The notes under the pieces were generated by a model. That model had not been told where the DNA came from. It was given only the letters and a program-made list of their open reading frames with translations, and searched no databases. From Bubalus kerabau (lineage: Eukaryota; Chordata; Mammalia; Artiodactyla; Bovidae), in assembly GCF_029407905.1 (NCBI RefSeq), contig NC_073627.1, forward strand, positions 153,703,697-153,767,696: a DNA stretch of 64,000 bases, given 5' to 3'. How positions within the stretch are numbered: position 1 is the stretch's first letter; every line of letters starts with the position of its first letter. A program made the translations under genes and the position numbers. Positions 33,166 to 44,939 of the stretch are shown here, one piece after another.

Positions 33166-33715
33166 TCTCTTGAAGGGCAGTTGTTTCTTTCTGTATTCAT
33201 CAGTGATGGTGGTAAGGAAGGTGTTGGAATATGTAGACTTTGGTTCCAAGATCTTGAACCAAAGATCACAACTGGAAACAGATAATAAAGACTTCTAAAT
33301 GTGGGGACATACTGTAATTCAAACATATTGTTTGGTATAATGTATGTTGCTGTTGTTCAGTTACTACGTCATGTCTGACTCTGTGACTTCATAGACGGCA
33401 GCTTGCCAAGCTCCCCTGTCCTCTACTATCTCCTGGAGTTTGATCAAATTCATGTCCATTGAGTCAGTGATGTTATCTAACCATCTCATCCTCTTCTGCC
33501 CCCTTCTCTTTTTGCCTTCAATCTTTCCCACCAGCAAAGTCTTTTCCCATGAGTCAGTTCTTCACATCAGGTGGTCAAAGTATTGGAGTTTCAGCTTCAA
33601 CATCAGTCTTTCCAATGAACATTCAAGGTTAATTTCCTTTAGGATTGACTGATTTGATCTCCTTGCTGTCCAAAGGATTCTCAAGAGTCTTCTCTAGCAC
33701 TACAATTCAAAAGTA

Positions 33716-34978
33716 TCAATTCTTCTTTATGGTCCAACTCTCATATCTGTACATGACTACTGGAAAAACAATAGCTTTGACTAGTTGGACCTTTGTCGGC
33801 AAAGTCATGTCTCCATTTTTTAATATGCTATCTAGGTTTGTCATAGCTTTTCTTCCAAGGAACAAGCATCTTTCAATTTCATGACTGCAGTCACTGTCCA
33901 CATTGATTTTGGAGCCCAAGAAAATAAAATCTGTCACTGCTTCCATTTTTTCCACTTCTATTTGCCATGAAGTGAATGTTGAGTTTTAGGCCAGCTTTTT
34001 CGCTCTCTTTTTCACCTTCATCAAGACACTTTTAGCTCCTTAACACTTTCTTCCATTAGAGTGGTATTATCTGCATATCTGAGGTTGTTGATAATTCTCC
34101 CGGCAATTTTTGATTCCAGCTTGTGCTTCATCCAGCCCAGCATTTTGCATGATGTACTCTGCATAGAAGTTAGATAAGCAGGGTGACAATATGCAGCCTT
34201 GGCATGCTCCTTTCCCAATTTTGAACCTGTCCATTGTTCCATGTCCAATTCTATCTGTTGTTTCTTGACCTGAATACAGGTTTCTCAGGAGACAGGAAAG
34301 GTGCTATGTTATTCCCATCTCTTTAATAATTTTTCAGTTTGTTGTGAGCAAAGAGTCAGACACAACTGAGTGACTTTCACTTTCATACAGTCAAAGGCTT
34401 TGGCATAGTCAATAAAGCAAAAGCAGATGTTTTCCTGGAACTCTCTTGCTTTTTTGATGATCCAGTGGATGTTGGCAATTTGATCTCTGGTTCCTCTGCC
34501 TTTTCTAAATCCAGCTTCAACATCTGGAAGTTCACAGTTCATGTACTGTTGAAGCCTGGCTTGGAGAATTTTGAGCATTAATTTGCTAGTGTGTGAGTTG
34601 AGTGCAATTGTGCAGTAGTTTGAACATTCTTTAGCATTGCCTTTCTTGGGGATCAGAATGAAAACTGATCTTTTCCAGTCCTGTGGCCACTGCTGAGTTT
34701 TCCATATTTGCTGGCTTATTGAGAACAGCATCATCTTTTAGGATTTGAAACAGCTCAGCTGGAATTCCATCACTTCCACTAGGTTTGTTCATAACAATGC
34801 TTTGTAAGGCCCACTTGACTTCACAGTCGAGGATATGTCTTAGGTGACTAATCACACCATCATGATAATCTGGGTTGTTAAGGCCTTTTTTTGTATATTC
34901 TGTGTTTTCTTGCCACCTCTTCTTAATCTCTTCTGCTTCTGTTAGGTCCTTGCCATTTCTGTCCTTTATTGTGCCCAT
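33716..34978 (-). pseudogene. BovB reverse transcriptase remnants
   Basis: Minus-strand frames in order: 34631-34978 (MGTIKDRNGKDLTEAEEIKKRW), 34309-34734 (WKRSVFILIPKKGN, GFRKGRGTRDQIANIHW, CFIDYAKAFDC), 34021-34248 (NLRYADNTTLMEES) and 33716-33955 (VTDFIFLGSKINVDSDCSHE). The catalytic box is YADN, not YADD, so the enzyme would be dead even without the frameshifts. After AKAFDC the frame runs into the small SINE insertion. Confidence 0.9.
34348..34387 (+). repeat. 40-bp SINE tail inserted in BovB
   Basis: caaagagtcagacacaactg followed by agtgactttcactttcat is the 3' end of a BovA unit plus the linker seen in BOV-A2. It replaces about six bases of BovB. Confidence 0.7.
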
Positions 34979-35130
34979 CTTTGTATGAAATGTTCTCTTG
35001 GTATCTCTAATTTGCTATAAGAGATCTCATCTTTCCCATTCTCTTGCACTCCTCTATTTCTTTGCATTGTTCACTTAAGAAGGATTTCTTACCTCTCCTT
35101 GTTATTCTCTGGAACTCTGTATTCAGGTCC

Positions 35131-35699
35131 TAGTAATGATGACTTGAACATCAAAAAGAAAACAAAGATTTGGGTCCACTGAAATCATTTAAGTGTGTGA
35201 AAAGCTGTAAGTACTTCTTAATATGCAAAAGGTCCAAATCACATCAAATGTGCTAGAGGAAAGACATGCCTCTACAGTGAATTAATGTTGGGCTGTAGAG
35301 GAATAAGATTCCCCCAACATCAAAAAAGAAGTCAACGAAGGAACAAATTATATCACTATTATTGTTCTCTATTATTATTATTATTAGGTAAAACACTTGG
35401 TTTGTTTAACACATGACTGTTCGGTGTGGTTAACAGATACATGGTATTTCATGAGGTCAAATTCTTTCATCGTAGTGCTAAGACAGTATTTGTCTTTTTC
35501 AGTCTCATCTTTTCATGAGCATGCAGTAAAGATTTCCAGAAGCTTCACAATCTGTGATGTCACACAGATTCAACACAGAAGCAGAGATGAAAGCTCACCC
35601 TCCATCTACGAAGCTGATAAGAGAAAGATTTGCAAGAACAGACAATAATGCCACTCTGCTCACAACTGTTTTGTTCAGAAATTTTTATTTTTGCTTAAA
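35131..35699. other. Unassigned DNA with a short (ATT)n run
   Basis: (ATT)n lies near 35373-35386. No gene recognised. Confidence 0.4.
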
Positions 35700-35912
35700 A
35701 TATGTTATTTATGTTAATATATAATGAATTCATCTTTGCTATTTTAAATGAATTAATTATGTTTTAAGCTCAGGTTTAATTTCTGCTACAGTAAATATCA
35801 ATAGACTAAGAATAAACAAAATTTGTGGGGTAGGGGCTCAGTTCTTTTTAAAATTATAAAGGAATCCTGAGATCAAAAGTATGAGAAATACTGGCTTAAT
35901 TAATATATTTTC
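35700..35912. repeat. Possible hAT-Charlie remnant
   Basis: tcatctttgctattttaaatg, aaaggaatcctgagatcaaa and gtatgagaaatactgg resemble a Charlie-type non-autonomous element. Weak. Confidence 0.35.
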
Positions 35913-36068
35913 TTCTTGTTGTCATTCAATTCAAATAGTTATTGTATCAGCAGGGAGCACATCTGTTTTGTTTTCAGTCTCAGATGCAAGAAAAATTTCT
36001 AAAAGAGAAAAATCAGCAATGCTGACTTGACTCTGCTAGAATATTTAGCCTTTATCAAGGGTAATTGA

Positions 36069-36279
36069 GGGCTTCCCAGGTATTGCAGTGGTAAAGAATC
36101 TGCCTGCCAGTGCAAGAAATGCAAGAGACTAGGATTCAGCTTTTGGGTAGGGAAGATCTTCTGGAGTAGTAAATGGCAACCCACTCTAGTATTCTTGCCT
36201 GGAAAATTCCATGGACAGAGGAGCCTGGCAGGCTACAGCCCATGGGGTCGCAGAGTCAGACATGACTTAGCATGCATGC
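36069..36279 (+). repeat. Bov-tA SINE with target duplication
   Basis: AAGGGTAATTGA (36057-36068) and AAAGGTGATTGA (36280-36291) flank the copy; the body is the standard head plus BovA. Confidence 0.92.
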
Positions 36280-36291
36280 AAAGGTGATTGA

Positions 36292-37539
36292 AGGATGGAT
36301 TTCAGAAGGATCTGAACCCCTTCTATAAAAGGAATGTGTACCTGGGAAATGTCGTGACTCTGGAAGAACTCAGGAATGGAGGGATCTTACAGTCTCTTGC
36401 ACCCAGGGACCAGGCAAGCTTATAGCCAGTCTCCAGAAAAAGGAGAGGGTTCAAGGGGATAAAATCAGCCCAGAGAATGCCAAGTGGAACTTCCTGAAGC
36501 ACCCAGTGGAATCCTTCCCAGGCAGACAGTGTGATCCAGCCAGGTACCTTCACAGGGACTTGAGGGCAGGCTGGGGATTCTCTGCTAGGTGGACACTATA
36601 TGATCCTTTACATGTATTTGAAGGAACTCACATGCACTGTTGATATCTGCTGAAATCATTATGTCAGTCGTAATACCTTTTGATAACTACAGAGATTGAC
36701 AAGCTTTATCACAGAACAATTACCAACCATAACAGAATGTTATGGCAAAGTAAAAAACTCACATGGTTTTGCCAGTGGCCCTGTTACACCATCCTTCAAG
36801 TGGATTCTTCAAATCTCCAAGTTCCTCGCTCCTGAAACTGAAAAATGATTATTGGAATAAGGTAATTTTCAGGAATGCCTTATTTAAACAAGTCAACTGA
36901 CAGGAAGTGTTACACAACAACTAACAATAGATGGTATTTCAAAAGAAAAAGTGCTCCAGAGAAGATCTGGCAAAGTGGTAAACATCTGCAGGAAGTGAAG
37001 TCTCCTCCTCGTTGTGGAACCTCATCATACTGTCAGGGAAGAGAGAGATAAGATTTAGCAAAGCTGGATAAAAGAAGATATATGGAATCTCAAATCACGA
37101 CCTTAAAATGACTCTAGATTCTGAGAACAAGTATTCAACATAATTCGATTTTTTGGAATTTAAGGTAGACAAAAAACAAAAACAAAAAACCAGCAATTGA
37201 GTCTTACTGAGTACACGTCATCAATCCACAAAGCTAAAATTTACCCCCTGACATATACATGAGTGAGTATCATCAGCTAGCAATCAGTCCTTCTACTAAA
37301 TGGCATAGATGCTCTAAAAGTGAGAGCATATTGGAAGGTCACATTCAGTGTTTCACTAGTCTTCCATTACACCATGACAGTGTCTTACTGGGAATTTCTT
37401 AGGAATTGGATGTTGTCAACTGCCCTCTGAAGAAGGAAGAAGCCCTCAACAGAACATTGGAAAACAGACAGATAGTATGTGATTGCAAGGTAGAATAGTG
37501 TTAAGGGTACAGAGCTGGGAAAGGAGGAGAATTGGGAGC
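36292..37539. other. Unassigned DNA
   Basis: No gene or assigned repeat. An A-rich run with C spacers lies near 37170-37190. Confidence 0.45.
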
Positions 37540-37628
37540 CTCTTTTTCTTTCACTCTGTATTCAATATCAAATGTGGTATTTGGCACATGGTGCTCAATA
37601 AATATCTCATAAATGACTGAAGATAGTG
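37540..37628 (+). repeat. L2 3' end
   Basis: ggcacatggtgctcaataaat is the conserved L2 terminus; the following ctcataaatgactga is its decayed TGAA tail. A Bov-tA follows at once. Confidence 0.7.
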
Positions 37629-37842
37629 TACTTCCCTGGTGGCTGAGACAGTAAAGAATCTGCCTGCAATGCAGGAGACCCAGGCTCTATCCCTGGGTCG
37701 GGAAGATCCCTTGGAGAAGGGAATGTAACCCACGCCAGTATTCTTGCCTGGAGAATTCCACGGATAGAGGAGCCTGTCAGGCTACAGTCCATGGGGTAGC
37801 AAAGAGTCAGACACAATTGAGCAACAAACACACACATACAAC
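37629..37842 (+). repeat. Bov-tA SINE
   Basis: Complete head (acttccctggtggctgag), body and tail (gagcaacaaacacacacatac). Confidence 0.93.
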
Positions 37843-38254
37843 CTAGAAGAGGAGAAATGGAAATCAGAGAACTGCAGTGAGGAGATTGAAAAAGAAGGAT
37901 AAGCTTAGTAATACTTTGTTATCTTTCCAGGATAAAGCAGAGCCTGGGGTTACTTTCCCAGAGTCTGGAATATTTTATTCAGTTGAAATACAGTGCATGT
38001 GGCTACTTCCTCAGTCTTCCTTTGTGTTCTTGGAAAGTTTTGTTTTAAAAAATGTCACTTCTCTTTCAATGTGTTTAAAAAGCAAAAAAGTACTTCAAGT
38101 GGGTTTGAAAGAAACTTCAGTCAAATTAGATGAATATTGTGTTTCATACTTGAAAAGACATAGTCAGGCCAAGAAAACAATCTCCTCCTGATTGGGGAGA
38201 AATCAGAAGATACACATACAATGTGCCCATCTTTTGGCTTCTACTCATGAAAAT
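37843..38254. other. Unassigned DNA
   Basis: A 104-codon frame at 37877-38191 has no recognisable motif, start context or neighbour to support it. I read it as chance. Confidence 0.4.
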
Positions 38255-38345
38255 CATACCTCTTTATTATTGTGGCGATTAAACAAGATAAACAGAATGC
38301 TTAGCAAGCTATATGTACTTAATGAATGTTAGTGCTTATTCTTTC
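38255..38345 (+). repeat. MIR fragment
   Basis: gattaaacaagataaacag, atgcttagcaagctatat and aatgaatgttagtgc follow the 3' half of MIR. Confidence 0.65.
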
Positions 38346-38377
38346 TTTGATTTGGAGATGAGGTAGAGTTCTCATAT

Positions 38378-38925
38378 GCTTTTTTAAAAAAATTTTATTG
38401 AAGTCCAGTTGATTTACAATGTTGTGTTAATTTCTCCTGTACAGCAAAGTGACTCAGTTTTATATGTATGTGTATATATATATATGTATTCTTTTTCATA
38501 TTCTTTTCCATCATTGTTTATCAAAGGATATTGAATATAGTCCCCTGTGCTATACAGTCGGAGAAGGCAATGGCACCCCACTCCAGTACTCTTGCCTGGA
38601 AAATCCCATGGATGGAGGAGCCTGGTAGGCTGCAGTCCATGGGGTCGCCAAGAGTTGGACACGACTGAGAGACTTCACTTTCACTTTTCACTTTCATGCA
38701 TTGGAGAAGGACATGGCAACCCACTCCAGTGTTCTTGCCTGGAGAATCCCAGGGACGGGGAGCCTGGTGGCTGCCGTCTATGGGGTCCACAGAGTCAGAC
38801 ACGACTGAAGCGACTTAGCAGTAGCAGTGCTATACAGTAGGATCTTGTTGTTTATCCATCCTATATATGAATTTTGTATATTGTAATCCCAAACTCCCAG
38901 CCCTTCCCTCCCCTCTCCCTCATAT
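38378..38925 (-). repeat. Cetartiodactyl L1 3' end, split by BOV-A2
   Basis: Plus-strand attgaagtccagttgattta, caatgttgtgttaatttc, tgaatatagtcccctgtgc and, past the SINE, tatacagtaggatcttg are the antisense of an L1 3' untranslated region. 38484-38504 holds (TA)n. Confidence 0.85.
38559..38826 (+). repeat. BOV-A2 SINE with 12-bp target duplication
   Basis: Two BovA units joined by the ttcactttcatgcattgg linker. GTGCTATACAGT is exact at 38547-38558 and 38827-38838. The tail is gcgacttagcagtagca. Confidence 0.96.
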
Positions 38926-38939
38926 GCTTTTTAAAAATT

Positions 38940-39770
38940 CATTTTAACAGAATGTTAGAGCAGTTTCAGGTTTATAGAAAAACTGTATCGACAGTACAGA
39001 GAGCTCCCTATGTACCCCCTCTCCCTCATCCACACTGCCTACAGTTAACATCTTGGCATTAGTATGGTACATTTATTAAAATTGATGAACCAATATTGAT
39101 ATCTTACTATTAGCTAAATTCTATAGTTTACGCTAGGGTTGACTCTGTGTTTCGAAGTTCTATGAGTTTTGCCAAATGCACACTATCACATGTCCACCAC
39201 TACGGCATCACACAGCATAGTTTCACTGCCCTAAAAAATCCTCTGCTCTGTCTATTCATCCTTCCTTTCCTGCTAATCCCCAGAAACCATGACCTTTTAA
39301 CTGTCTCCATGGCTTTATTTTTCCAAAATGTCATGTTATTGGAATCATATACTATCTAGCCTTTTCAGATTGGCTTCTTTCACTTAAGCAAAATGCATTT
39401 AATTTCCTCCATGTCTTTTCGTGGCTTGATGCTGCTACTGCTGCTAAGTTGCTTCAGTCATGTCCGACTCTGTGCAATCCCACAGACGGCAGTCCACCAG
39501 GCTCCCCCCGTCCCTGGGATTCTCCAGGCAAGAACACTGGAGTGGGTTGCCATTTCCTTCTCCAATGCATGAAAGTGAAATGTGAAAGTGAAGTCGCTCA
39601 GTTGTGTCCAACTCCTAGCGACCCCATGGACTGCAGCCCACCAGGCTCCTCCGTCCATGGGATTTTCCAGGCAAGAGTACTGGAGTGGGGTGCCATTGCC
39701 TTCTCCGTTAATAGCTTGAGAACTCCCTTTCTTACTGAATAATATTCCATATACATCTAAATGCTATAGT
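38940..39770 (-). repeat. L1M 3' region, split by BOV-A2
   Basis: ttggaatcatatactatc, gcttctttcacttaagc and, after the SINE at 39431-39706, ctgaataatattccatata are antisense L1M 3' sequence. The left part (38940-39290) is diverged. Confidence 0.65.
39431..39706 (-). repeat. BOV-A2 SINE
   Basis: Minus-strand dimer beginning with gctgctactgctgctaag and ending in gccattgccttctcc. The two units are separated by the cactttcat-type linker. Confidence 0.95.
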
Positions 39771-40034
39771 TTTCAGCACTGGAGTTAGGGCAAATTTGTA
39801 ACTTCAAGCACTGTGGTTAGGGAAAATTTGACATCTTAGGCAGTGTAACTATAGTAACTAAAAATATAGCTTTTGCTATGTAGCATACTTTAATATAACA
39901 GTAGCCAATGTTCCACAACAATATATTGAGCATAGTACACAACAGGTGTTGTGTTTGACACTCTCAACTCTGGAGATAAAGTGGCAAACACACAGACAGG
40001 GTCCCTGTTGTGTTGTCCCCGTGGCCCATTTCTG
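39771..40034. other. Unassigned DNA
   Basis: No gene or repeat recognised. Confidence 0.4.
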
Positions 40035-40160
40035 ACACATTCACACTTTCCTAATACTGTGCACCATGAGCTGTTTTAAATCCCTTCCAACTGTTGACTC
40101 ATTTAATTCCCAAAATGATCCTATAAGTAGGTATCATTATTATTATGTTATTATCATTTT
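40035..40160 (-). repeat. MIR, left half
   Basis: actcatttaattcccaaaatg and ctataagtaggtatcatta are the reverse complement of the MIR 3' half. The element continues at 41654 after a BovB. Confidence 0.75.
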
Positions 40161-40554
40161 TGTTCAGTTGTATCCTACTCTTTGTGACCCCATAAACTGC
40201 AGCATGCCAGGCTTCCCTGTCCTTCATTATCTCCCAGAGTTTGCTCAAACTCATGTCCATTGAGTCAGTGATGCCATCCAACTAGCTCATCCTCTGCCTC
40301 CTCTTCTCCTTTTGCCTTCAATCTTTCCCAGCATCAGGGTCTTTTCCAATGAGTTGGCTCTTCACATCAGGTGGTCAAAGTATTGGTGCTTCAGTTTCAG
40401 CATCAGTCCTTCCAATGACTGTTCAAGGTTGATTTCCTTTAGGATGGACTGGTTGGATCTCCTTGCAATTCAAGGGACTCTCAACAGTCTTCTCCAAAAC
40501 CACAGTTCAAAAGCATCAATTCTTTGGTGCTCAGCTTTCTTTATGGTCCAACTC

Positions 40555-40803
40555 TCACATCTGTACATGACTCCTGGAAAAAACAGGTTTGACTATATGG
40601 AACTTTGTCAACAAAGTGATGTCTCTGCTTTTTAATATGCTGTCTAGGTTTGTCATAGATTTCTTTCCAAGGAGTGAGCATCTTTTAATTTCATGGCTGC
40701 ATTCACTGTCTACAGTGATTTTAGAGCCCAAGAAAATAAAATCTGTCACTGTTTCCAGTTTTTCCCCTTCTATCTGCCATGAAGTGATGGAACCAGATGT
40801 CAC
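40555..40803 (-). pseudogene. BovB C-terminal remnant
   Basis: 82 codons: SGSITSWQIEGEKLETVTDFIFLGSKITVDSECSHEIKR, the segment after the YADD box. The neighbouring frames (41114-41299, 41365-41586) keep YAGQ and QIAS-like pieces only. The polyprotein is internally deleted. Confidence 0.8.
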
Positions 40804-40925
40804 AATCTTAGTTTTTTTAATGTTAAGTTTTAAGCCGCTTTTTCACTCTCCTCTTTCACTCTCATCAAGAGACTCTTTAGTTCTTCTTCACTTTCTGCCA
40901 TTAGAGTGGTATCATCTGCATATCT

Positions 40926-41149
40926 AGGGGTTCCCAGGTGGCACTAGCGGTAAAGAACCTGCCTGCCAATGAAGGAGACGTAAAAGATGCAGTTTCAGTC
41001 AGTGGGTCGGGAATATCCCCTGGAGGAGAGTATGACAGCCCACCTCATTATTCTTGCCTGGAGAATCCATTGACACACGAGTTTGGTGTGCTACTATTCA
41101 TAGGATCGCAGAGTCAGACATGACTGAAGTGACTTAGCACGGATGCACG
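40926..41149 (+). repeat. Bov-tA SINE inside BovB, 13-bp duplication
   Basis: CATCTGCATATCT (40913-40925) and CATCTGCTTATCT (41150-41162) flank it. The duplicated site is BovB coding sequence. Confidence 0.95.
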
Positions 41150-41653
41150 CATCTGCTTATCTGAGGTTGTTGATATTTCTTCCAGAAATCTTGATTTCAG
41201 CTTGTGATTTATCCAGCCTGGCATTTTGCATGATGTACTCTGCATAGAAGGTAAATAAACAAGGTGATAATATACAGCCTTAACATATTCCTTTCCCAAT
41301 TTTGAACCCAGTCAGTCGATCCATGTCCTGTCCAACTGTTGCTTCTTGACCTACATACATGTTCTCAGGAGATAGGTAAGGTGGTCTGGTATTCCCATCT
41401 TTTTAAGAATATTCCACCATTTGTTGTGATCCACACAGTCAAAGGCTTTAGCACTGTCAATGAATCAGTAGATGTTTTTCTGGAATTCTCCTGCTTTCTC
41501 TGTGATTCAACAAATGCTGGCAATTTGATCATTTTGTCAGAACTCTCCACCATGACCCATCTGTCTTGGGTGGCCCTGCAGGGCATGGCTCATAGCTTCA
41601 TTGCATTATGCAAGCCTCTTCTCCATGGCAAGGCTGTGATCCATGAAGAGGAG

Positions 41654-41790
41654 TCCCATTTTGCAGATAAGGAAATAAAAGCACAGAAAAGGTAAGTTAC
41701 TTTCTCTGTGTTCTGCCACTCCCATGTAGCAGAGCTGGGGCTGAGACCCAGGCAGTCTGACTTTAGGTCTAAATTCCTCACAATCAAGCT
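41654..41790 (-). repeat. MIR, right half
   Basis: cccattttgcagataagg, aaataaaagcacagaaaagg, gagctggggctgagaccc and tctgactttaggt complete the MIR begun at 40035. Confidence 0.75.
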
Positions 41791-44559
41791 CTGCTGCGTT
41801 TAGCAGCAGCCCAGTGAAAGAGCAGAGGACTAAGGAAGCAATATCAAAGCAACAGATTAAACCCAGAGATAAGGCAAGCACATGACTCCCAGGGAGCATC
41901 AGGACTTAGCTCTGATCTCAGGGGACTGAGGGAGATGGTCAGGAAATGCATTTGAGGAAGCAGTCCTTGTGATGCTGTCTGAAGTGTGAGAAAGCCACAA
42001 CTTTCTGAAACGTGAATGTGGGTGAGTCCTGGATTTCTCAGCACCTCAGGGTCTCACCTGTTGATGAGCAGCCACCTCATCTGGTTTTGTGAGGTTTGAG
42101 AAATGCACAGTGCCATGGGAGAGAGCCACTTGTTAGCTGTGATGAAGGTTGTAATGATGATGCTCTCATTTCCTGCTGGATTCTCACCTGGCCCTGGCCA
42201 TGGGCTGACTGACACCACTCTGCCTTCCTTTGCTTCAACTTCACTTCCATAAGCTCATCGCTCTAAGATTGCTGAGTGCTGGAGGAGAGCAATACAACTT
42301 CTCTCTGGGAATCACTGGGATCTTATCCTGACTATTGAATAAGAAGGAAAGCACAGAGGAAAGGAGAGAAGTTGAGAAGCAGACATGGTGCTATGTGAAC
42401 TGTCCTCAGACTGCATTTAAGAATATCCATCTGCTTCTTTGACCAGTAAACTGGCCGTGAAGTCAATGCCCAAGTTCCAAAACAGTCTGGAGCAATAGCA
42501 TCCACAACAATGATAAACATGCACACCTTGATGCAGAGCCCCATTTGGATGTATTTTTTTTAAAAAGAAACTCTTAGCTTTATACTAGATTGCTTACTAG
42601 ATTTAAGAAATCATGTACAAAGGGAAATATGACTTTCTGCAGTGGCTATAATTCAGCATAAAAAAAATGCAGTATCGGACTTGTGGATTGATTTAATGTG
42701 CCCGGGATCAGTCTCAACACTGCGTTCACAGTGGGGCACCTGTGAATTCAAACTTTGTAACAGCACAACTGATTCACCAGCACCAGTGGTCCTCAAGTGG
42801 CCCTGAGTCTCCCTGAACATCCCTCTCAAATCTGCACGTGAAAATGTACCTGTAACAATCATGGTGCTTCCTTATCATAGGACCTTCTGTATTTTATTTG
42901 CACAAAATAAAACCTGAGTTATCAATAAAGGATATACAATCTCTGAATTGCTGTTGATGTCATTATCCATTTCTATGATCATGTATTGTGCTGCATTGAA
43001 TGATCAATTCAGACTGTGGGAAGCTTTATATCTAAATCACTCCATTCAGTGTTCAATAAATGTGATAACTTTGTCACTTCTATCAAGTCAGGCATTGGAT
43101 CCTAAATTCAAAACTACACAAAATGTTTCGATTAGAAAAACCATTAGTATGTACTGTTTTGACTCAAAGCAAATTTTCTGGCCATGGAACCACATAAGAG
43201 GATTGTTTATAAATCAGGGTTGAGTCCTGGGGAAAGTCTTCACTGACTAGCTATGGTAAATGTGAGTTTTCTCACAAGCCAGTACTAAAGTCATTTATCA
43301 GACAAAAGGTCTCCTTTTATAGGCTGACTGTACATATAGACCAAGCAGTTAGCTTACTCTGGCATAGTTTTAGGGGCTCTGGTTAAAAACCTACTTTTTT
43401 TTTTTTTTTAAACTGAGTCTGCAATCTACAAAAGCCTACAGTTAGAGGTTTGTTTCATGGACTTGAGCCAAGTGAAAGCAAGGCCACCTCTTAAAGTGGA
43501 AAGACATGGAAAGGCTCTAACAGGGCCACTATAACAACAGGTGGGAAATGACATCAGTGAGGAAAACATGTCTCTGAGCCCACCCTACTCAGCAGTGCCA
43601 CCCAGGACACTCTCATGACGAGGTTTTTGGCATTCTGGTGATGGTTATCAAGTTCAATACAGAGGAAGAGGCCATGGTGAATGCAGAGGGTCTCAGCGTG
43701 TGACTGCATCGCCATACTTCAAACCCATGTGAAACCGCTGTCATTAATAACCACCCTTAAGAGGTGAAGTCCCCTAAGGGAAACCAACTCAGCACTTCAT
43801 GTTATTTTCTGATACAGGGACTCTGATTGGAGGACAACTTAAGGAGTGTTGGGCGGCCATTTGGCCTGAACGGACTTGACCATCATGGGAGGATCTGCAC
43901 TGACCAGCTTACACTCTCCTGGTTGTGAAAGAAGACCTTGCCTGGACACATAGCGTCCAGACTGCCAGGTTGGGGTGCCAGGTTCACACCCTCTTGAGTC
44001 TAGACCCTGGCACCACACCTACTCCTCCTAAAGAAAGGCTTAGTGTTTTGGGGAGATGCATAGCTTGGCTTCATCTCAGGAAAGCACAGCAGAGTGCCAG
44101 AATGGGACTGAATGACAGAAATGGCTAAAAGAGCAAAAGAGTTATTCCAAGAAGGACTGAGGATGATAAGGAGTGAAGCCAGGAGACTTGAGCAGCCAAA
44201 ATCCTCACAACCATGGAGATACATAGAGTTCAAGTCACTAGTTTTCATTGTCGAGGTCCATCAGTAGGGAGGGACTCTAATGGTAGCCTTTGCAGCAGGT
44301 TATGAGACGATGTGACCCTGTGGGTGGCAAGAATGTTGAGGTGTTCAGTGTCCCCTCCCCCAGTGAAAATGCACAGGGGAGGGGAAATGCTATGGGCAAC
44401 CAGAATCACGAAGCATGGGTGTTAAAGTTTGGCTTGCCCATAGCATCATAGTCTCAAATTGCTGTTATCTTCTTTAAACAAAAAGGGTCATCCAATGTCA
44501 GCACTCCCACACGGAAGTGAGCTGCTTACACAAGGCTGGAGTATGAGCTGGCATGAAGC
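41791..44559. other. Unassigned, largely unique DNA
   Basis: About 2.8 kb with no recognised gene or young repeat. A run of about 16 T lies near 43397-43412. Composition between 42000 and 44300 is less AT-rich than its surroundings. I cannot exclude short conserved non-coding elements. Confidence 0.45.
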
Positions 44560-44880
44560 CAGTTTGGCAGTATGTCCTAGAAGCCACAAACTACTTATCC
44601 CCTTTGACACAGCAATTCACACACAAGAATTTGTGAGACACACGTATTGAATTAGTTCACTGCTGTATGATTTGTAAGATAGAAAATTTTGAAACAGTGC
44701 AAATGCTTAGTAATACAGGCATGATAGAATAGATTATGTACTTCTATTCAACAGACTACTCTGCAGTCCTAAAACATCACATTCTAGAAAAACATTTGAT
44801 GGGAGAAAAAATATCACAATATATATGTTAAAGAAGAGCTCATAAAACAGCACCATTCTAGTTCCCTTCTTAAATTACTT
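44560..44880 (+). repeat. Old L1M fragment
   Basis: cctttgacacagcaattcac, agatagaaaattttgaaac, gcaaatgcttagtaata and actactctgcagtcct follow the end of L1 ORF2. Strongly diverged. Confidence 0.5.
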
Positions 44881-44939
44881 AAAATGCCAACTTGCAGTTT
44901 TAAAAATATTTTAAAATATACAGACATGTCATCAGGAGA

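Larger units (their letters stand above)
33347..35130 (-). repeat. BovB LINE, 5'-truncated
   Basis: About 1.8 kb from the 3' tail (ttgctgttgttcagttac) to the linker before the reverse transcriptase. Old and diverged. A 40-bp SINE tail lies inside it at 34348-34387. Target duplication not found. Confidence 0.92.
40161..41653 (-). repeat. BovB LINE with large internal deletion and extended 5' leader
   Basis: From the tail at 40161 the copy runs to the reverse transcriptase (gtgattcaacaaatgctggc, gcaatttgatc near 41530). It then jumps to the 5' leader (cattttgtcagaactctcc, ctccaccatgacccatc). About 1.8 kb of coding sequence is missing. The leader extends some 90 bases past the 5' end of the copy at 13239. 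CATTTT at 40155-40160 and 41657-41662 is a possible target duplication. A Bov-tA (40926-41149) is nested. Confidence 0.87.

Noticed and set aside
37877..38191. 104-codon plus-strand frame
   Set aside because: Its second half is lysine and serine rich from AT-rich DNA; no motif seen. Likely chance.
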